Shown piece by piece: positions 8,233 through 16,570 of a DNA stretch of 64,000 nucleotides. The first letter of the stretch is position 1. Every line of letters starts with the position of its first letter. The notes beneath the pieces are model-generated. The model made no database searches, had not been told where the DNA came from, and saw nothing but the letters and a program-made list of their open reading frames with translations. The position numbers were made by a program, and so were the translations under genes. Source of the stretch: Umezawaea tangerina (GTDB lineage Bacteria > Actinomycetota > Actinomycetes > Mycobacteriales > Pseudonocardiaceae); the NCBI RefSeq assembly GCF_003002815.1, contig NZ_PVTF01000002.1, positions 1-64,000 on the forward strand, in the 5' to 3' direction.

Positions 8233-9416
8233 CAGGCCCCTTCCTCGGTGCGCAGCGGGAGCCGCGCGGTGGTGCGCCAGCGACGGCCGGGTTCCGGTCC
8301 GGCGCTCAACGCGCCGCCCAGCGCGGCGGCCCGTTCGGCCATGCCCACCAGACCGTAGCCGCTCCCGGACCGGTCGCCGCTCACCCCGTCGTTGCGGATG
8401 TCCAGCACCAGGTCGTCCTCCTCCAGGCTGACCCCGACCTCCACGGCGGTGGCCTCGGGGGCGTGCCGCCGCACGTTGGTCATGGACTCCAGCACGATCC
8501 GGTGCACGGTCCCGGACAGGTCCGACGGCACCGCCATGACGTCCAGCTCGTCCGGGATGTCGACGTCGGCCTGCCCCGCGGTGGCGGCCCGCACGGCGTC
8601 GCCGAGGGTGCCGCCGGGCAGCGACGGCATGGGGTCGCTGCGCAGCATCCCGACGAGCCTGCGCATCGACGTGAGGGCCTCCGCGCCCGCCTGCTCGACC
8701 TCCCGGTACACCTCGACCGGGTCCTGGTCGGGCACCGCCGGGTTCTCCGCCAGCGCGTGCGCGGCCTGCGCCAGGACGACGATGCCGCTGACGTGGTGGG
8801 CCACCAGGTCGTGCAGCTCCCTGGCCAGCTGGAGGCGTTCACCCTCGCGCACGCGCTCCAGCGTGGCCACGTGCCGGGCGTCGGCGTCGCGCAGCACCAG
8901 GCCGAACGCCAGCGCGGTGCCCCACAGCAGCGCGGCGGGCACGGCGGCCAGCGCCACGGGCGAGTCGACCCCGTAGCGCACGACGGGCGCGGCGACGACC
9001 GCCACGCCCGCGGCCGTCGCGAGCACCCCGGCCGCCACCGGCCGCAGGCGCCTGCACGCCGCGCCCGCGAGCAGCGCGATGCCCAGGACCTCGGTGGCCG
9101 CGGGCTGGGCGGCCGCTCCCCCGCCGATCAGCCAGGCGGCTCCCGTGCTGGCCAGCGAGAACCCGATCACCGACCAGCCGAGGACGGCGACGCGGTCCGG
9201 GAAGCGGCGGCGCAGGACGGCCAGCACCGCCACCGCGGTCCCCAGGTACGGCACGAGGGTCGTCAGCAGGGGTCCCAGCACGCCCGGCGCGCTGCCCTTC
9301 CCGACCCCCAGCACGGTGTCCGCGATCGTCGCCACCACCAGCGCGACGACCTCCGCGACGAGCACGCCGCGACGTGGCCGCGGTCCGACTGGGGTCATGG
9401 GCACGATCATGCCCAC
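8232..9416 (-). CDS. Sensor histidine kinase (HisKA_3/NarL type)
   Basis: A 394-aa membrane kinase. Residues 15-175 hold about six hydrophobic segments with almost no extracytoplasmic loops, suggesting it senses a membrane signal. The dimerisation/phospho-acceptor motif is ELHDLVAHH with His202. The ATPase domain follows (about 285-390) with NVRRHA and SGYGLVGMAER. Start alternatives at Met3 and Met7 are possible. It is coupled to its response regulator downstream and lies 115 bp downstream of a second, abnormal response regulator. An envelope-stress role like LiaS/VraS is possible but unproven. Confidence 0.9.
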   Translation of the reverse strand: MGMIVPMTPVGPRPRRGVLVAEVVALVVATIADTVLGVGKGSAPGVLGPLLTTLVPYLGTAVAVLAVLRRRFPDRVAVLGWSVIGFSLASTGAAWLIGGGAAAQPAATEVLGIALLAGAACRRLRPVAAGVLATAAGVAVVAAPVVRYGVDSPVALAAVPAALLWGTALAFGLVLRDADARHVATLERVREGERLQLARELHDLVAHHVSGIVVLAQAAHALAENPAVPDQDPVEVYREVEQAGAEALTSMRRLVGMLRSDPMPSLPGGTLGDAVRAATAGQADVDIPDELDVMAVPSDLSGTVHRIVLESMTNVRRHAPEATAVEVGVSLEEDDLVLDIRNDGVSGDRSGSGYGLVGMAERAAALGGALSAGPEPGRRWRTTARLPLRTEEGA

Positions 9417-9531
9417 TCCGTGCCCGGTGCCGCCCGCCGGGCGGGTGGGCGGGGTCTTCGGCGGTCCGCCTCCGGACCGCCCGCGCGCAGCGGTCCCGGT
9501 AGGAGGGTCGTGGTCGCTCCGCGGTGTCGGG

Positions 9532-10176
9532 TCATTCGGGGACGAGTCCCCCTTCCCACGCCCAGATGGCGATCTCGGTGCGGTTGCGGGCGTCCAGCTT
9601 GGTCCGGGCGCCCGCGAGGTGGGTCTTGACGGTGGACGTCGAGATCGACAGGTCCGCGGCGATCTCGACGTCCGTGCGTCCGCGGGCCACCGCCAGCACC
9701 ACGGCGGACTCCCGCGCGGTCAGCCGGGCGTCATCCCGCCGCGGGGTCCGGCGGCCGGTGCGGGTGAAGTGCCGCAACAACCTCGTGGCGATCGGCGGTG
9801 ACACCACCGCCTCGCCGCGGGCCGCGGCGCGCACGGCCTCGACGAGCAGCCGCGGCCGGGAGTCCTTGAACAGGAACCCGGACGCGCCCGCCGCCGAGGC
9901 GGCCCGGAAGGTGTCGTCGACGTCGTGGAGGGCGACCACGAGGACCCGCAACGGGTCCGGGACGCCCGCGAGGAGCTCGGTGACCCGGATGCCGTCGATC
10001 CTCGGCAGCCGCGCCTCCACGACGGTCACGTCCGGGCGCAGCCGCCGCGCCAGCCGCACGGCCGAGTCCCCGTCGGCCGCCTCGCCGACGACCCGGATGC
10101 CGGGTTCGGCGTCGAGGATGAGCCGGAAACCCGTGCGCACCAACGTCTGGTCGTCGGCGACGAGCACCCGGATCAC
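9532..10176 (-). CDS. NarL-family response regulator with altered phospho-acceptor (pseudo-receiver)
   Basis: A 214-aa paralogue of the regulator at 7582-8232. The receiver's phospho-acceptor aspartate is Glu54 (VVEARLP; codon GAG) and the conserved Thr of the signalling strand is Ala (LVVALHD). The acidic pair and the Lys (FLFKDS) remain. The LuxR helix-turn-helix (LTARESAVVLAVARGRTDVEIA) is intact. Asp-to-Glu often mimics the phosphorylated state, so it may bind DNA without a kinase. It starts with GTG overlapping the stop of the membrane-protein gene upstream (GTGA). Confidence 0.9.
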   Translation of the reverse strand: MIRVLVADDQTLVRTGFRLILDAEPGIRVVGEAADGDSAVRLARRLRPDVTVVEARLPRIDGIRVTELLAGVPDPLRVLVVALHDVDDTFRAASAAGASGFLFKDSRPRLLVEAVRAAARGEAVVSPPIATRLLRHFTRTGRRTPRRDDARLTARESAVVLAVARGRTDVEIAADLSISTSTVKTHLAGARTKLDARNRTEIAIWAWEGGLVPE

Positions 10177-10622
10177 GCCGAGCGCTTGACGTCCGCGATG
10201 TAGGCGTTGGACGCGGGCAGGTAGCTCAGGACCACGGCGACGACGGCGATCGCGCAGCTGGCGTAGCCGACCGCGGTGTTGCCCTGGGTGGCGACGATCG
10301 AGGCGAGCTGGAGCAGCGTGATCACGGTCAGCACGACGCGGGCCCAGTTGCGGCCCGCCTTGAGCTTGAACGCGAGCCACAGGTGCACCAGCGCGATCAC
10401 CGCCGCGACCCCGATGGCGAAGCCGAGGCCCAGCGTGGCCGTGCTCTGGAGCTGCTCGTCGGTCATGGAGGGGTTGGACTGGCGCAGCGAGTCGACGAGC
10501 TGCCCGTGCGATCCCGCCAGCAGGACGATGGCCGCCAGGCTCACGACGGTGGAGGCCAGGAAGCCGAAGAAGGCCGTGATGATCGTGGACGGAGGGGTGA
10601 GGCCGTTCTTGGTGGTAACCAT
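10173..10622 (-). CDS. Small four-helix membrane protein of unknown function
   Basis: A 149-aa integral membrane protein with hydrophobic segments at about residues 12-35, 65-90, 95-115 and 120-140, and a polar loop between the first two (SHGQLVDSLRQSNPSMTDEQL). I do not recognise a characterised family. It is the first gene of the unit that continues through the pseudo-receiver regulator (4-base overlap), the kinase and the response regulator, so it may be the sensed component or an accessory of the kinase. Confidence 0.8.
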   Translation of the reverse strand: MVTTKNGLTPPSTIITAFFGFLASTVVSLAAIVLLAGSHGQLVDSLRQSNPSMTDEQLQSTATLGLGFAIGVAAVIALVHLWLAFKLKAGRNWARVVLTVITLLQLASIVATQGNTAVGYASCAIAVVAVVLSYLPASNAYIADVKRSA

Positions 10623-10685
10623 GGTGGTGAAGCTATGGCCTTTCCCGGATGCCTTGCCGGACAAGGACGTTCCGCCTAGTTCTTT

Positions 10686-10725
10686 CGGCCGATCCCCTAG
10701 TGCGCGGGCACTAGGGGATCGGCCG
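10686..10725 (-). terminator. 18-bp perfect-stem hairpin
   Basis: The 18-base arms (10686-10703 and 10708-10725, beginning CGGCCGATCCCCTAG) enclose a 4-base loop. The hairpin lies immediately past the stop of the minus-strand peptidase gene and 64 bp upstream of the next minus-strand start, so it separates the two units. Confidence 0.8.
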
Positions 10726-10729
10726 GGTG

Positions 10730-12403
10730 TCACCCGAGCACGGAGTTGACCCGGCTGAGGTAGCGCTGGACGTTGTCCCGCAACGGGGTCGCGGGCTTCG
10801 GCTCCTGCGCCGCCTGGACGGCGACCGGCGCCGTCACGGGTCCGGCGACGGGGAACACGGTGTCCTCCTGCAGGAGCGGCACGCCGGGGCACACCACGGC
10901 GCCGGGCCGGGAGTTGTCCAGCAGGAACACGTTCACCATGCCGTCGACGCACGGGTTGCCGCTGGTGGCGTACTGGCCGTGGTACGGGGCGTCGTCCACC
11001 GAGACGAACCCGACGCCGGGTGCGGCGCGCACGGCGGCACGCGCCTGCTCGTACCCCGTCTGCGGGTCCATCTCGCCCTGCACCACGAGCACGTTCGCCG
11101 CGACCTGCGGGGGCAGCGTCGGCAGCTGCTGCCGCGGCGCGTCCGACCAGAAGCCGCACGGCTCCGAGAGCCCGTAGGCCCAGCCGTACACCGGGTTCAG
11201 CGGGCCCTGGCGGTCGCTCAGCGCGCGGTACCAGGACGCGGAACGGGTCTGCTGGTCACCGCAGGCCACCGCGAACCGGGTGCCGGGCACGTCGGTGTAG
11301 TCCGGGCCCGCGGCGGTGATCCGCTCGGGCGTCAGGTCGGCGGCGGGCACGCCGAACTCGGCGCGCGACACCTCGTCCAGGTCCCGCAACGACTCCGGGT
11401 CCACCGCCGCGCCGCCGTCGGCGCTGTTCGCGGAGACGACGAACACCAGCGTGGCCAGCAGCCAGCCCAGCGGGCTGCCCATGCCGACGAACGCGCGGTC
11501 GAAGTTGTCCGGCGGCAGCTGGTGCGCGGCGAAGTACCCGCGCGCCCGCTCCCAGGTCTCCTTCGCCTCCGCCGGCGTCGAGCCGACGACGTCCGGGTAG
11601 TGCCGGGTCATCCACGGCAGGTACTGGACGTCGAACTGCCGCTGGTCGATCTCCGGGAACGCCTCGAACGCGGCCTGGAGCCTGCCCTGCCAGTTCACGC
11701 TGGAGTCCAGCACGACCTTCCCGGTGTGCGCCGGGAACAGCGACGCGTACTTCGCGCCGAGCCACGTGCCGTAGGAGTAGCCGAGGTAGTTGAGCTTCGC
11801 CTCCCCCAGCAGGCCGCGCACCAGGTCCATGTCGTGGACGGTCTGCCAGGTGGTGATGTACGGCGCGATGGCGTCGCTCTGGCACGCCTCGGCGATCGCG
11901 CGCGGGAGCTGCTGGTGCGCCGCGATGCTCTGCGCCGACCTGTCCCGCGCGTCCAGGAGCCCCTGCGGCAGGCGGCCGGTGGGCACGTGGCACTGGAACC
12001 CGCGGTCCTGCGGCGACGTGCCGGTGCCGCGGGGGTCCATGCCGATGAAGTCGTACTGCCCGTTGACCTCCGGCGCGAGGCCCGCCAGGGAGTTGGCGAA
12101 CCCCGTGCCCTGGCCTCCGGGTCCGCCGGGGTTGAGCAGCAGCACGCCCTTGCGCTCGCCGGTCGCCTTCGACCGGCTCAGCGAGACGTCGAGGTCCACA
12201 CCGGACGCCGGGGCCGCCCAGTCGCGCGGCACCTTCACCAGCGCGCACTCGACGGCGGGCGCTCCTTCCGCGGGGGTGAACGCACACGGCCCCCAGGTGA
12301 CCTGCTGCCCGGTGTAGGGGTCGAGCGGGTCGGCGTGGGCGGGTGCGACCGCCGTGACGGCGGCCAGCACCACCGCCGCCGCGACCTTCGCCTTTCGTCG
12401 CAT
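10730..12403 (-). CDS. Secreted S33-family alpha/beta-hydrolase (tripeptidyl aminopeptidase-like)
   Basis: A 557-aa exported hydrolase. A signal peptide (about residues 1-25, ending AHA) precedes the catalytic domain, which has the NPGGPGG oxyanion-hole motif, the DPRGTG motif and the nucleophile elbow GYSYG. The C-terminal TAP-like part carries the likely acid (GEMDPQTGYE) and the histidine region (YHGQYATSGN). Length and layout match Streptomyces tripeptidyl aminopeptidases, which remove N-terminal tripeptides from secreted proteins. It ends at a strong hairpin. It could instead act on another ester or amide substrate. Confidence 0.88.
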   Translation of the reverse strand: MRRKAKVAAAVVLAAVTAVAPAHADPLDPYTGQQVTWGPCAFTPAEGAPAVECALVKVPRDWAAPASGVDLDVSLSRSKATGERKGVLLLNPGGPGGQGTGFANSLAGLAPEVNGQYDFIGMDPRGTGTSPQDRGFQCHVPTGRLPQGLLDARDRSAQSIAAHQQLPRAIAEACQSDAIAPYITTWQTVHDMDLVRGLLGEAKLNYLGYSYGTWLGAKYASLFPAHTGKVVLDSSVNWQGRLQAAFEAFPEIDQRQFDVQYLPWMTRHYPDVVGSTPAEAKETWERARGYFAAHQLPPDNFDRAFVGMGSPLGWLLATLVFVVSANSADGGAAVDPESLRDLDEVSRAEFGVPAADLTPERITAAGPDYTDVPGTRFAVACGDQQTRSASWYRALSDRQGPLNPVYGWAYGLSEPCGFWSDAPRQQLPTLPPQVAANVLVVQGEMDPQTGYEQARAAVRAAPGVGFVSVDDAPYHGQYATSGNPCVDGMVNVFLLDNSRPGAVVCPGVPLLQEDTVFPVAGPVTAPVAVQAAQEPKPATPLRDNVQRYLSRVNSVLG

Positions 12404-12494
12404 GATGGCCTTTCGGATCGAGGTACGGGACCGCGATCCTGGCGGGGCCGGGTGCCCGGCGACTTCGGCCGGGAGTACGGAGTCGGGCCGGCGG

Positions 12495-12962
12495 CTAGTC
12501 CTCCGGGACTAGGCGGGTCTTCCGCTCGCGCACCACGACCGTGCGCGCCACGAGGTCGCCGAACCGCTGGTGCCGCGGCGTGACCGCGATCAGCACCACC
12601 CCGACCAGGCACAGGAACAGCCCGTCGACCGCGAACAGCAGCCAGCGCACGAGGTAGTCGCGCAGGCTCGGCTCCCCGCCGTCGGTCCGGACGATCCGCA
12701 GCCCCAGCCGCCGCATGCCCGGCGTGGCACCGCCCTGCCGGTGCGGCACCCACACCTCGGCCCACATCGTGCCCAGCAACGGGACCGCGGCGAGCAGCAC
12801 CAGCGGGAGGTACAGCACCTTGCCGGGCACACCGATCCGGACCAACGAGTAGGCGGCGGCCGCTCCCCACAGCGTCGCCGAGACCGTCGCCACCATGACC
12901 AGCAGCTGGTCCAGCACGTACTGCGCGTAGCGGCGCAGGACCACGGTCTCCCCTTCGGCCAT
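12495..12962 (-). CDS. RDD-family membrane protein
   Basis: A 155-aa protein with the RDD pattern: the Arg/Asp-containing start (RRYAQYVLDQLLVM), a first pair of membrane segments (about 18-38 and 48-66), then GGATPGMRRLGLRIV and a third segment (about 112-130) before RFGDLVARTVVV. Function of the family is mostly unknown; some act in sodium/proton exchange. The stop codon lies in a small inverted repeat (12495-12512). It is 91 bp upstream of the peptidase gene and may be co-transcribed with it. Confidence 0.85.
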   Translation of the reverse strand: MAEGETVVLRRYAQYVLDQLLVMVATVSATLWGAAAAYSLVRIGVPGKVLYLPLVLLAAVPLLGTMWAEVWVPHRQGGATPGMRRLGLRIVRTDGGEPSLRDYLVRWLLFAVDGLFLCLVGVVLIAVTPRHQRFGDLVARTVVVRERKTRLVPED

Positions 12963-13022
12963 CCCGGCAGCCTTTCCAGAAGCCGGAGCGCCGAAACGGC
13001 CCGCGTCTCAGGTGGGGGTCGG

Positions 13023-14075
13023 TCAGAGGTGGCCGGTGAGCGCCTGCAGACCGAGGCTGCTCGCCGCGACCGTGAGCCACAGGAGGCCGCCGAGCAGCAG
13101 CGGGCGGGTGCCCGCCCGGCGCATCGCGGACAGCCGCAGCGACAGCCCGATCCCGGCGAGCGCGGTGGTGATCAGGAACGCGCCCAGCGCCGTGAGCGCG
13201 GGGTGCCAGGTGGCGGGGACGACACCCAGGGTGCCGAGCGCCGCGGCGACGAGGAAGCCGACCAGGAACACCGGGACGATCCGGCGCCACGGCATGCTCC
13301 TGAACCCGACCCCGGACCGGGCCTCCTTGCGGGCGGTCAGCACCGCGAGCACGACCACCACGGGGACCAGCATCAGCGAGCGGGTCAGCTTGACGACGAT
13401 GCCGTACGACCCGGCGTCGCCACCGTAGGAGTAGGCCGCCGCGGCCACCGAGGACGTGTCGTTCACGGCGGTCCCGGCCCACAGGCCGAACGCGTGCGGG
13501 CTCAGGTCGAGCAGGTGGCCGATCGGCGGGAACAGCAGGACGGCCGCGATGTTGAACACGAAGATCGTGCCGACCGCGTAGGCGACCTGCTCCTGCTTCG
13601 CCTTGATCACCCCGGTCGTCGCCGCGATCGCCGACGCCCCGCAGATGCCGGTGCCCACCCCGATCAGGATCTGCGCGTCACCCCGCACGCCGAGCCACCG
13701 GCCGAGCAGCCACGCACCGCCGAGCGCGACCGCGAGGGTGCCGAGCATGACCGGCAACGACTCCCCGCCGACCTCCAGCACCTGCCGCAACGACAGCCCC
13801 GCCCCGAGCACCACGATCGACAGCTGGAGCACCGCCTTGGCGGCCACCTCGTAACCGGGCACCAACCGGCCGTCCCGCAGACCCGGCACCACAGCCGCCG
13901 CGAGCACGCCCAGCACGATGCCGAACACCGGCCCACCGACCACCGGCACCAGCCTGCCCAACCCGGAGGCGATCCCGGCCACGACCACCGCCACCCCCAG
14001 CCCCGGCACCACCCGCGCGGACCACCCGGTCCGGCGCTCGGAGCCGGACGACGGCCGTGGGAGTACAGCGGTCAC
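13023..14075 (-). CDS. YeiH/UPF0324-type putative sulfate exporter family membrane protein
   Basis: About 350 aa with some ten membrane segments. Conserved family stretches include GPVFGIVLGVL, LQLSIVVLGAGLSL, GTGICGASAIAAT and WAGTAVNDTSSV. Family members are annotated as putative sulfate exporters, but transport has rarely been shown. I prefer the GTG at 14073-14075, preceded by GAGG at a good distance. The in-frame ATG at 14126 would place 17 residues inside a large palindrome (14091-14127) that is better explained as a control site. The DeoR gene just upstream on the same strand may be its regulator. Confidence 0.8.
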   Translation of the reverse strand: MTAVLPRPSSGSERRTGWSARVVPGLGVAVVVAGIASGLGRLVPVVGGPVFGIVLGVLAAAVVPGLRDGRLVPGYEVAAKAVLQLSIVVLGAGLSLRQVLEVGGESLPVMLGTLAVALGGAWLLGRWLGVRGDAQILIGVGTGICGASAIAATTGVIKAKQEQVAYAVGTIFVFNIAAVLLFPPIGHLLDLSPHAFGLWAGTAVNDTSSVAAAAYSYGGDAGSYGIVVKLTRSLMLVPVVVVLAVLTARKEARSGVGFRSMPWRRIVPVFLVGFLVAAALGTLGVVPATWHPALTALGAFLITTALAGIGLSLRLSAMRRAGTRPLLLGGLLWLTVAASSLGLQALTGHL

Positions 14076-14090
14076 CAGAAACCTCGTCTC

Positions 14091-14127
14091 AATGTCCGTA
14101 CATTTCTCGTCGGAGTGTACGGACATT
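14091..14127. promoter_or_regulatory. 12-bp-arm inverted repeat, probable operator
   Basis: AATGTCCGTACA (14091-14102) and its exact complement TGTACGGACATT (14116-14127) flank 13 bp, immediately upstream of the preferred YeiH-type start. Size and symmetry suit a dimeric repressor. The DeoR regulator encoded 53 bp away is the obvious candidate. Confidence 0.65.
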
Positions 14128-14179
14128 TACTCACGACAGCGAGCGGCCCGAGGGGAACGTCACCGGACGCCGGCCGGGA

Positions 14180-14947
14180 TCACACCTCGGCGACGTGGAC
14201 GGTGACACCGGCGGCGCGCAGCCCGTCGAGCTCGTCGCTCGGGGCGTGGCTGTCGGTGACGACGTGGGTGATGCGGTCCGGGAACACGGTGCGGACCATC
14301 GTGTCGACGCCGATCTTGGTGTGGTCGGCCAGCACGGTCACGTCGTCGGCGATCGCGGCCATCGCCCGGTCGACCCCGGCGACCTCGGTGTTCGGGGTGG
14401 ACAGACCGCGGGCGGCCGACAGGCCGTTGCCGGACAGGAAGGCGCGCTGCACGCGCAGGCCGCCGATCCCCTGCTCGGCGGTGCTGCCGACGAGCGCGAA
14501 GATGGGGCCGCGCAGGACGCCGCCGGGCAGCAGCACCTCGACGCCGGGGCTGCGGGCGAGCGCCTGGGCGACCAGCAGCGAGTTCGTCACTACCGTCAGC
14601 CGCGGCAGGCGGGCGAGGTGCCGGGCGAGCGCCTGGGTGGTCGTGCCCGCGCCGACGACGATCGCGTCGCCGGGCGAGACCAGGCCCGCGGCGAGCTCGG
14701 CGATGGCCTCCTTGGCGGCTCCGGCCACCCCGGTCTTCTCGGAGTGGCTCGGCTCGTAGGCGGGTCCGTCCGAGGCGACCGCGCCGCCGCGCCTGCGCGA
14801 GAGCAGACCCTCCGCGTCGAGGAAACGCAGGTCGCGCCGGACGGTCACCTCGCTCGCCCGGACGATCCTGGCCAGCTCCCGCAGCGACACGGCCCCGTTG
14901 GCGCGGACCAGCTCGAGGATGACCTGGCGACGTTCGGCGGCGAACAC
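14180..14947 (-). CDS. DeoR/GlpR-family transcriptional regulator
   Basis: A 255-aa repressor. An N-terminal DeoR helix-turn-helix (about 5-57: RRQVILELVRANGAVSLRELARIV, then VTVRRDLRFLDAEGLLSRRRGGA) precedes a sugar-phosphate-binding domain with GAGTTTQALARHL (ligand loop) and VLADHTKIG. The ligand is usually a phosphorylated sugar. It reads toward the YeiH-type gene, and its start is 133 bp from the divergent Tat-exported propeller gene. It could control either. A sugar-phosphate ligand would fit the divergent carbohydrate-related protein better. Confidence 0.9.
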   Translation of the reverse strand: MFAAERRQVILELVRANGAVSLRELARIVRASEVTVRRDLRFLDAEGLLSRRRGGAVASDGPAYEPSHSEKTGVAGAAKEAIAELAAGLVSPGDAIVVGAGTTTQALARHLARLPRLTVVTNSLLVAQALARSPGVEVLLPGGVLRGPIFALVGSTAEQGIGGLRVQRAFLSGNGLSAARGLSTPNTEVAGVDRAMAAIADDVTVLADHTKIGVDTMVRTVFPDRITHVVTDSHAPSDELDGLRAAGVTVHVAEV

Positions 14948-15080
14948 GGTCCCACGCTATGACCGGTTCCGACCGAAGTCGACCGCCGCGGAGCGTTCGG
15001 GGTGCCACTTCCGATCAATCCCTGGCGCGTCCCAGCCGCTCCGGGTACATGTCGGTGTGCCGATCAAGGGAGGGCACGCG

Positions 15081-16523
15081 ATGGCCAACGGGATCGACCG
15101 CCGCACGCTGCTGCGGGGTGTCGCGGGGGCCGTCGCGGTCCCCGCACTGCTCAGCCAGGCGACGGCGACGGCCGACCGCGCGCCGACGCCGTTCGACCTG
15201 CACTTCGAGATCGCCCACCAGTTCCGCCCGTTCGACCTCATCGCCCCTCGGTTCCAGCAGTACGACAAGCGGGCCGCCCCGGCGTCGGACAAGCTGGTCA
15301 GGACCGGGGTGCGGCCGCGGGCGCCGTTCGGGACGGTGCTGGTCGAGGTGCGCTCCGGTGCCGCGGTCGCGGGCCTCGCGGGTGGCGGCACGTCCGTGCT
15401 GGGCACCGTCGACCCGGTCGCGGGCCGGGCCACCATCGAGGTCACCGCAGGCGGGACGACCACGGTGGTGAAGTCGGCCGCGGTCACCGTGTCCGGGTCC
15501 TACGGGCTGGCCGTCGTGGTGAACGAGAACGCGGTGACCGTGCTCGTGGACGGTCAGCCGGTGCTGACCGAGCGCGACGGCGTGCGGGCGCTGGTCGACC
15601 TGCGCGTGCCCGCGGTGCTGGGCGGGCTCGACTACGCCTACGGCGGTCGCGGCCAGGTGCGGCTCGGCCGGGTGCGGGCCGGGTACTACGGGCAGGCCGG
15701 GGTGCGCGACCCGCACGTGGTGCAGCACGCCGACGGCAGGCCGTTCATCCGCGACGGCAAGCTGTACCTGACGATGACCAACGCCGGGCTCGGGTTCTTC
15801 CAGCAGGCGCACTGGGCGGTGTGGACGCTGGACCTGGCCGACCCGACCCGCGTGGAGCAGGTCGCGGCCCTGTTCTTCGCCCGCGACGGGGTCGTCCTCG
15901 GCGACCACGCGGGCCAGATCGTCTACGACGACCGCACCCGCCGGTTCATCCTGCTGATGAGCTCCTGGGGCGACTTCGACTTCAAGGGCGTGCACGTCCG
16001 GCACGCCACCACGCGGGCGGACGTGCTGTCCGGGGTGCACGTCATCCCCACCGAACAGCTCGCGCTGCCCACCTCCGTCAGCTCGTGGGACCCGGCGCTG
16101 ACGCTCGTGGACGGCCGCTGGCGGCTGGCGTTCGTGGAGAGCGAGGCCCAGCAGCCCGCGTTCGTGTTCCACCCCGCGCTGGCGACCGGGCCGCCGGGCG
16201 CCGACTACGCCGAGTCGCTGACCCTGGTCGGCGCCGACCGGACCGTCGACCAGACCGAGGGCACGATCATCCAGCGCGTCGGCGGCAGGTGGTACCTGTT
16301 CGCCAGCGACGGCGACGCCCGCGAGTACCCGGTCTACGACCTCTCCTCGATGGCCAAGCTCGGCGAGCTCGACGCCCCGTACGGCACCAACATCCCGCAC
16401 CCGGTGCTGCTGCCGGTCGGCCGGGACTGGTGGTTGGTCACCTTCGACGGGACCCAGTTCGCCGAGCCCGTGCTCGGCTACGGCGGTCACGGCGACCTGA
16501 TCGTCATGCGCGCTCGGGGGTAG
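15081..16523 (+). CDS. Tat-exported beta-propeller protein, glycosidase-like
   Basis: A 480-aa secreted protein. The N-terminus has a twin-arginine signal (DRRTLLRG, then a hydrophobic run ending about residue 30). Residues 30-200 are beta-rich, with concanavalin-like character. Residues 205-480 contain repeated blades (RDPHVVQHADGRPFIRDGKLYL, WDPALTLVDGRWRLAFVES, VDQTEGTIIQRVGGRWYLF) typical of five-bladed glycoside hydrolase folds (GH43/GH32/GH68-like). I cannot assign catalytic residues or a family with confidence. AGGGAGGG precedes the ATG. The divergent DeoR gene suggests control by a sugar metabolite. Confidence 0.7.
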   Translation: MANGIDRRTLLRGVAGAVAVPALLSQATATADRAPTPFDLHFEIAHQFRPFDLIAPRFQQYDKRAAPASDKLVRTGVRPRAPFGTVLVEVRSGAAVAGLAGGGTSVLGTVDPVAGRATIEVTAGGTTTVVKSAAVTVSGSYGLAVVVNENAVTVLVDGQPVLTERDGVRALVDLRVPAVLGGLDYAYGGRGQVRLGRVRAGYYGQAGVRDPHVVQHADGRPFIRDGKLYLTMTNAGLGFFQQAHWAVWTLDLADPTRVEQVAALFFARDGVVLGDHAGQIVYDDRTRRFILLMSSWGDFDFKGVHVRHATTRADVLSGVHVIPTEQLALPTSVSSWDPALTLVDGRWRLAFVESEAQQPAFVFHPALATGPPGADYAESLTLVGADRTVDQTEGTIIQRVGGRWYLFASDGDAREYPVYDLSSMAKLGELDAPYGTNIPHPVLLPVGRDWWLVTFDGTQFAEPVLGYGGHGDLIVMRARG

Positions 16524-16570
16524 CGGAAAACCGCTGGCACTCCGGGGGCCGGGGTCGGGACACTCGGGGG

